Part shown: piece after piece, positions 59,743 through 64,000 of the stretch
Layout: each line of letters starts with the position of its first letter
How positions within the stretch are numbered: the first letter of the stretch is position 1
Assembly (NCBI GenBank): GCA_902771735.1
Contig: CACXXO010000001.1
Coordinates: 1 to 64,000 of the forward strand
Reading direction: 5' to 3'
DNA from: an uncultured Bacteroidota bacterium
Lineage (GTDB): Bacteria > Bacteroidota > Bacteroidia > Bacteroidales > P3
DNA length: 64,000 bases
Program-made: the position numbers and the translations under genes
Notes under the pieces: generated by a model
Told to the model about the DNA's origin: nothing
Seen by the model: the letters and a program-made list of their open reading frames with translations, nothing else
The model's database searches: none

Positions 59743-61014
59743 ATGTTTATGAAAAAGTTGTTTTTTTTAGGAATAAGTTTGTGGATGGGTTCCGGTCTTT
59801 CGGCGCAGTCGGTGGGCATGGACACGCTGGTTGGGCTTTCGCCGAGGTACGGGGCGTTCGACAACTACCAGGAGTGCGACAAGTTTCAGACCTGCCCTGC
59901 CGAGTGGCTCGACCGCAATTACTTCTGGCTCGATTACTATACCGGACGTGGCGACAGCACGGAGGTGTTTGTCACCAAGGCCGTTACCGACCGCCGCTTG
60001 GCAATCAAGGGCGTTGCGGTGATGACGCTGAACGGCACGAGCGAATTGAACCCGAATCATTTCCCTGTGGGCTCACGCGACATGGAGCATCAGGAGGAGT
60101 CTATCATGATATGGAACGCCGACTCGCTATTCGGGCAGTCGCCGACCGTCGTCGCCACCTGGCATGAGAAGCCGGGCAGCATGATCAACGTCGCGGTTCC
60201 GCAGTGCCTGCAGACGATGGCCGACAGCCTTCCTTCGCAGTATCTTCACTTCGGATTGGAGGAGGTGTGTTTCGACCGCGCGGTGGGTGTCGACTCGGTC
60301 TTTTTCATCGGCGGCACACTGAAAAACAATGCGATGGTTACCGATGGACACGGCAACAGCACCTTCCTTCACAGCCCCACACGCTATGCCTACATTGCGG
60401 AAAGCCATCCCGACATATGCTCCACATGCGCCTACGAACCTGGACATTACATAGGGCACAACACGCCGGATGGCGGGTGGCAGCGAGTGGGAGGCGGCAG
60501 TTTGTGGTCGGGGCCTTTCTTCGTGATTCTCGACACCAGCCATTATCGCCTGACGGCTGAAACCAACGACACGACGTGGGGGTCGGTGACGGGCAGCGGC
60601 ATCTACGAACCGCTGGCGGAGGTGGTCTGCGAGGCTACGCCTGCCACCGGCTACCGTTTTGTGCGCTGGAGCGACGGCGAGAGGAACAATCCCCGTGTAG
60701 TGGAGGTGGCCTGCGACACAACACTGACGGCCATCTTCCGCGACATGAACGACACAACAGGCATCGACCCCTGTAACCTCTCATCTATAACCTGTAACCT
60801 TTATCCCAATCCCGTACAGGAGGAGCTGATGGTGAGCACCTCAGAAGAGGGGCCACTGGAGCTGACGATTTACGACGCTTCGGGGCGTGTGCTGCTGCGG
60901 CAGACCTTCGCTGCGCAGGCGCGGGTCGACGTGAGCCTCCTCGCGGCAGGGCAGTATTACCTGATGGTGACCAGCGGCAGAGGATCGCACATCGAGGCTT
61001 TTGTCAAACGTTAA
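59743..61014 (+). CDS. T9SS-exported protein with InlB-like repeat and type A sorting domain
   Basis: The 423-aa product starts with a signal peptide (MKKLFFLGISLWMGSGLSAQ from a second ATG at 59749). After an unrecognised N-terminal region comes a divergent InlB-type repeat (VVCEATPATGYRFVRWSDGE then TLTAIF) and a C-terminal T9SS tail (CNLYPNPVQEELMVS, LTIYDASGRVLLRQTF, LAAGQYYLMVTS). T9SS moves such proteins to the cell surface. The N-terminal part resembles the next gene's product (both have EIKGVAVM or AIKGVAVM). Confidence 0.8.
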   Translation: MFMKKLFFLGISLWMGSGLSAQSVGMDTLVGLSPRYGAFDNYQECDKFQTCPAEWLDRNYFWLDYYTGRGDSTEVFVTKAVTDRRLAIKGVAVMTLNGTSELNPNHFPVGSRDMEHQEESIMIWNADSLFGQSPTVVATWHEKPGSMINVAVPQCLQTMADSLPSQYLHFGLEEVCFDRAVGVDSVFFIGGTLKNNAMVTDGHGNSTFLHSPTRYAYIAESHPDICSTCAYEPGHYIGHNTPDGGWQRVGGGSLWSGPFFVILDTSHYRLTAETNDTTWGSVTGSGIYEPLAEVVCEATPATGYRFVRWSDGERNNPRVVEVACDTTLTAIFRDMNDTTGIDPCNLSSITCNLYPNPVQEELMVSTSEEGPLELTIYDASGRVLLRQTFAAQARVDVSLLAAGQYYLMVTSGRGSHIEAFVKR

Positions 61015-61027
61015 AAGACGGTGGATT

Positions 61028-61876
61028 ATGAAAAGATTATTCTTCATTGCAATCATATCAGTCCTCAGCTGCCATCTGTCGTTTTCCCAGTCGGGCGACA
61101 CCATCTTCGGGCGCAATCCCAATTACCATTATTATGGGTGGTATGACGGATGCTTCCGATACCAAGACGAGGACAATGATTTTACTCTCAGACATTTCTA
61201 TTCAAGATCGGCCTTGGCGGGCGACGCCTATGCCAATCAAGTTTTGGTAGAGGAACAGTATTCGCCAGGGACTTTGGAAATCAAAGGTGTGGCGGTGATG
61301 GTGGCCATTGCCCCAGGGGAAGACTCGTTACTAAACCTGTATATGCCCTCGACCGACAGCCTCAAAATGCCAGAGTATGTGTATCTCTACCAAGGAGGTC
61401 CCACGGTGCCGGGTTTGCCGGATTACTATTATCCTCATCAACTGACGCTGTTGGATTCGGTGCGGTGGGACACGGCTGCGCCCAAGGTGATGGCATTGCC
61501 CAGCAACGCCGCAGGCGACAGCATGCTCTACTGCCATGTATATGAGGCTTTTTTCGATTCGACCATCATCGTGGAGGATACGTTCTACATCCTGGGTACC
61601 TATCGCAGCAATCTCTTCGATTATGTGGAAGATACGGTGTACGATGAGTATGACAGTACGTCCTACTATTTGAACCGTGCCTGTCACTATCGGCATTTCC
61701 CCACCGATTATGTGGTGGTGTGGGACCACTTCAGCGACCAGTGCAACAAATGTGCGGTGGAGGATCGCTTGTTTTTCTGCTATTATCCTCCACAAGAGGA
61801 GGTAATGGAAGTGTACAACTGGTTATGGTTCATGGCGGGGCCCTTCCTGCCCATCGTCAACCGGAGCAACGAGTGA
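61028..61876 (+). CDS. Secreted paralogue of the preceding protein, without T9SS tail
   Basis: Start 61028 gives 282 aa with a signal peptide (MKRLFFIAIISVLSCHLSFS then Q). The arrangement matches the N-terminal domain of its neighbour: a GRNPNYHYYGWYD opening, ATG-proximal aromatic segment, LEIKGVAVMVAI, LYCHVYEAFFDSTIIVEDTF then YILGTY, and CNKCAVED near the end. The chain stops at FLPIVNRSNE, so the repeat and sorting domain of the neighbour are missing. Its localisation is probably periplasmic. Confidence 0.65.
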   Translation: MKRLFFIAIISVLSCHLSFSQSGDTIFGRNPNYHYYGWYDGCFRYQDEDNDFTLRHFYSRSALAGDAYANQVLVEEQYSPGTLEIKGVAVMVAIAPGEDSLLNLYMPSTDSLKMPEYVYLYQGGPTVPGLPDYYYPHQLTLLDSVRWDTAAPKVMALPSNAAGDSMLYCHVYEAFFDSTIIVEDTFYILGTYRSNLFDYVEDTVYDEYDSTSYYLNRACHYRHFPTDYVVVWDHFSDQCNKCAVEDRLFFCYYPPQEEVMEVYNWLWFMAGPFLPIVNRSNE

Positions 61877-61933
61877 TTCAGGCAATTTGCCGTTTTTTTT
61901 TCTGGTGTTTGTATGTAATTCGAGATTTTTGTG

Positions 61934-61941
61934 TATCTTTG
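61934..61941 (+). promoter_or_regulatory. -7 box TATCTTTG for the metallopeptidase gene
   Basis: TATCTTTG followed by GCA, 46 bases before the start codon at 61988. Confidence 0.65.
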
Positions 61942-61987
61942 CACCCAGATTAATATGTAATGTATCATTAATAAAAAAAGAAAGAAT

Positions 61988-62845
61988 ATGAATCTCAACG
62001 GAAGAAGACAAAGCTCAAATGTGGACGACCGTCGCCGCACAGGCAAGAAGGTCGCCATCGGTGGTGGTCTCGGAGCCGTCGTCATTGCAGCCATTATGAC
62101 CCTGCTCAACGGTGGCAACATGGGCGACGTGGTACAGCAGGTGGCTAACAACGCCTTGAGCGGCCAGACCGAGAACTACACCCCCACGGCCCAGGAGGAG
62201 GAATTCGCCGTGTTTGCCAAACAGATCCTCGCCTCGACCGAGGATGTGTGGACTGCCGAGTTCAAGAAACTGGGCCGCACCTACAAGGCGCCGACCATGG
62301 TGCTGTTCCACAGCTCGGTGCAGAGCGGCTGCGGTGCTGCCAGCTCGGCCATGGGTCCCTTCTACTGCTCGGCCGACGAGTGCCTATACCTCGACCTCGA
62401 TTTCTTCAACGAGATGCCCAAGAGCCTCGGCGCCGGCGGCGACTTTGCCTACGCCTACGTCATCGCCCACGAGGTGGGTCACCATGTGGAGCACCTGCTG
62501 GGCATCCTCGACGAGGCCCACAGCACCATGAGCCGACAGAACGAGACCGAGAAGAACAAAACCAGTGTACGTATCGAGCTGCTGGCCGACTACTATGCCG
62601 GAGTGTGGGGCTACCACGAGAACAAGATGTTCGGCTCGCTCGAGGACGGCGACCTGCAGGAAGCCATCGATGCCGCACAAAAGATTGGCGACGACTATCT
62701 CCAGAAGCGCGCCCGCGGCTCGGTCTCGCCCGAGAGCTTCACCCACGGCACCTCGGCCCAGCGTATGCGCTGGCTGAAGAAGGGATTGCAGACTGGCGAC
62801 GTGCGTGGCGGCGACACCTTCTCGCCAAACTACAACAGCCTGTAG
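61988..62845 (+). CDS. ypfJ: YpfJ-type neutral zinc metallopeptidase
   Basis: The 285-aa protein has the family N-terminus (MNLNGRRQSSNVDDRRR), one membrane helix (KKVAIGGGLGAVVIAAIMTL), VQSGCGAASSAMGPFYCSAD, and the zinc site VIAHEVGHHVEHLLG with a third ligand in ELLADYYAGVWG. Family members are anchored in the inner membrane; their substrates are unknown. Length and motifs are typical. Confidence 0.9.
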   Translation: MNLNGRRQSSNVDDRRRTGKKVAIGGGLGAVVIAAIMTLLNGGNMGDVVQQVANNALSGQTENYTPTAQEEEFAVFAKQILASTEDVWTAEFKKLGRTYKAPTMVLFHSSVQSGCGAASSAMGPFYCSADECLYLDLDFFNEMPKSLGAGGDFAYAYVIAHEVGHHVEHLLGILDEAHSTMSRQNETEKNKTSVRIELLADYYAGVWGYHENKMFGSLEDGDLQEAIDAAQKIGDDYLQKRARGSVSPESFTHGTSAQRMRWLKKGLQTGDVRGGDTFSPNYNSL

Positions 62846-62875
62846 AGCAACACTCCCCTTCACGGAAGGACAAAA

Positions 62876-62911
62876 AAAAGCCCCGCGCAGATAGTTCTAC
62901 GCGGGGCTTTT
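62876..62911. terminator. Bidirectional terminator between ypfJ and the barrel gene
   Basis: A perfect 12-bp stem AAAAGCCCCGCG (62876-62887) and CGCGGGGCTTTT (62900-62911) has A residues on the left and T residues on both reading directions, fitting the convergent genes on each side. Confidence 0.85.
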
Positions 62912-62926
62912 AAGTTTTTTCTATTG

Positions 62927-64000
62927 TCAATCGCTGCAGCTCGGGCTCCAATGGGCCGGCTGGCGGTAGCGCGTGGTGTTGGTGCCGAAGTTGTAGATGT
63001 AGCCAAGGGTGATGGAGGGGAGACCCACCCACACCACATTGTAGCCGAACATGCCGGGCAACGGGCCTTCGGGACCCACGCCGCCACCGATGCGCGGCGG
63101 CACCATGAGATACTTGAAGTCGGCATAGAGGTCGCTGTGGCGGCCGATGTAGTAGCGCAACATCAGGCCGAAGTCGGCACCCATGTCGAATCGCGGATTG
63201 TCGAAACGCCACACCAAGCCGGCACCCAGGTAGGGCAGCACGTTGAGTTTCCTGCCACGGGTGAACTTGAGGGCATGGGTAAGGTTGAGCATCACGTCGG
63301 TATGCAGCATGGAGAAGGTGTAGGCTTCGCCAGGCTCCTGATTGATAGTGTCGAAGGGAGCGTGGCCGGTGAGACCGGTGAGCTGGAAGCGGATGGTCCA
63401 GAAATTGCTGAAGTTGCGGCCAAACATAACCTCAGGCGCCACACCATACATGCCCAATTCATCAACATGCTCGAAGGTGAACGAAGAGAAGTTGGGACCG
63501 ATGCCGATACCGAAGAACCAATCCTCGAAGACGTCGCGCGATTCGTGCTCAGTGCGACGGAGGAAGGGCGACTCGGTGAACTGGCGAGTAACTCCGAGGA
63601 GGGCCGAATGGAGATAGACGCCATTGCCTTGGGCAAGGGCCTCGGAGAAGAAGTTGCACTTGTACTCCATGAAGATATCCCACCCTTTGGAGATGCGCCA
63701 GTTGAGCTGTCCGCCCAACATGACCTGGAACTCACGGTCGGTGCCATTGTTGGCCACAGCCTGACGGAACGACATGCCGAGGCCAATCATGGGGTAGAAA
63801 TCGGGGATATACCACTGATGGTGGCGGATGCGGAAGAAGGTGGAGGTGAAGTCCCACAGGAATTCGGCATTGGCCATGGCAAAGTTGGCCGTATTGTTGC
63901 TGCCGAGGATGCCGTTGGGGATGGTCATCATGTCGAAACTGACACGGAAAGCCAGCGGGCTGACAATCCACTTACCGACTGAGATGCCACCCGAGAAACC
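62927..64000 (-). CDS. Outer-membrane beta-barrel protein (N-terminus beyond the window)
   Basis: The frame stays open to the right edge (the last codons read GFSGGISVGKWIVSPLAFRV upstream of an internal Met), so the start is outside. The visible 357 residues are amphipathic strands typical of Bacteroidales barrels (FYPMIGLGMSFRQAV, FQVMLGGQLNWRISKGWDIF, VLPYLGAGLVWRFDN, GLMLRYYIGRHSDLYADFKY) ending in ITLGYIYNFG and a polar tail. No periplasmic OmpA-like domain follows. Exact family not recognised. Confidence 0.65.
   Translation of the reverse strand, partial: GFSGGISVGKWIVSPLAFRVSFDMMTIPNGILGSNNTANFAMANAEFLWDFTSTFFRIRHHQWYIPDFYPMIGLGMSFRQAVANNGTDREFQVMLGGQLNWRISKGWDIFMEYKCNFFSEALAQGNGVYLHSALLGVTRQFTESPFLRRTEHESRDVFEDWFFGIGIGPNFSSFTFEHVDELGMYGVAPEVMFGRNFSNFWTIRFQLTGLTGHAPFDTINQEPGEAYTFSMLHTDVMLNLTHALKFTRGRKLNVLPYLGAGLVWRFDNPRFDMGADFGLMLRYYIGRHSDLYADFKYLMVPPRIGGGVGPEGPLPGMFGYNVVWVGLPSITLGYIYNFGTNTTRYRQPAHWSPSCSD

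Overview
The window reads as a chromosomal segment from a member of the Bacteroidota, most likely order Bacteroidales. The evidence is: upstream regions carry the TAnnTTTG -7 box of this phylum instead of a sigma-70 -10 box; one secreted protein ends in a type IX secretion (T9SS) sorting domain; and the families FISUMP, DUF6266, DUF5686, DUF4143 ATPases and GH3/GH29 enzymes occur together. The right 38 kb is GC-rich. About 8-25.5 kb is clearly AT-rich, as expected for acquired DNA. Genus cannot be told from the sequence. No tRNA, rRNA or CRISPR array was seen.

Layout, left part (1-25.8 kb). The end of an electron-transfer flavoprotein alpha gene and its terminator are followed by a defence island. 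It starts with a HipB/HipA pair and a DUF4143 ATPase. A 1 kb scar then holds the last codons of a second DUF4143 ATPase and copies of short repeats. A long co-directional cluster follows at 4032-18512: a DUF4007 protein (SspB-like), a 1076-aa P-loop ATPase (SspC-like), an AAA ATPase plus a probable TOPRIM-type partner, a PAPS-reductase-family sulfur-transfer enzyme (SspD-like), a PLD-nuclease/SF2-helicase fusion, a small protein, an SMC/DndD-like ATPase, a 202-aa unknown, a DUF262 protein and a Ser/Thr kinase. I read this as a single-strand DNA phosphorothioation defence system (sspBCD with an sspFGH-like restriction part) with several unusual additions. Downstream are a 1434-aa STAND ATPase with a DUF4365-like nuclease domain, a YhcG/DUF1016 nuclease, and a DUF4143 ATPase broken by a nonsense codon. 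Short identical or near-identical leader sequences in front of different genes suggest that modules were exchanged by recombination at these leaders.

Middle part (25.8-49.7 kb). This holds ordinary metabolism and envelope genes: an SGNH esterase, sugar O-acetyltransferase, two small GNAT paralogues, a LiaF-like protein, a FISUMP lipoprotein, a MalY/PatB-type lyase, two TonB-C-domain proteins, a GNAT-HD fusion, and a phosphatase/AtoE/apt group. A Tat-centred minus-strand operon (39.6-45.8 kb) combines tatA, tatC, a Tat-exported Fe-S aldo/keto reductase, a polyferredoxin with an internal Tat-like signal, a YitT protein and a hemerythrin-LuxR regulator. It diverges from a GH3-GH29-fRMsr operon. 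Both divergent promoters lie so close to the start codons that the mRNAs may be leaderless.

Right part (49.7-64 kb). Outer-membrane and secreted proteins (DUF5686 protein, beta-barrels, T9SS cargo), a 1081-aa fusion resembling HcnA-HcnB-HcnC, a YpfJ-type zinc metallopeptidase and a barrel gene cut by the window end. A roughly 105-bp imperfectly palindromic intergenic repeat occurs three times (38.7, 49.7 and 58.3 kb).

All family assignments come from reading motifs by eye. No database search was run.
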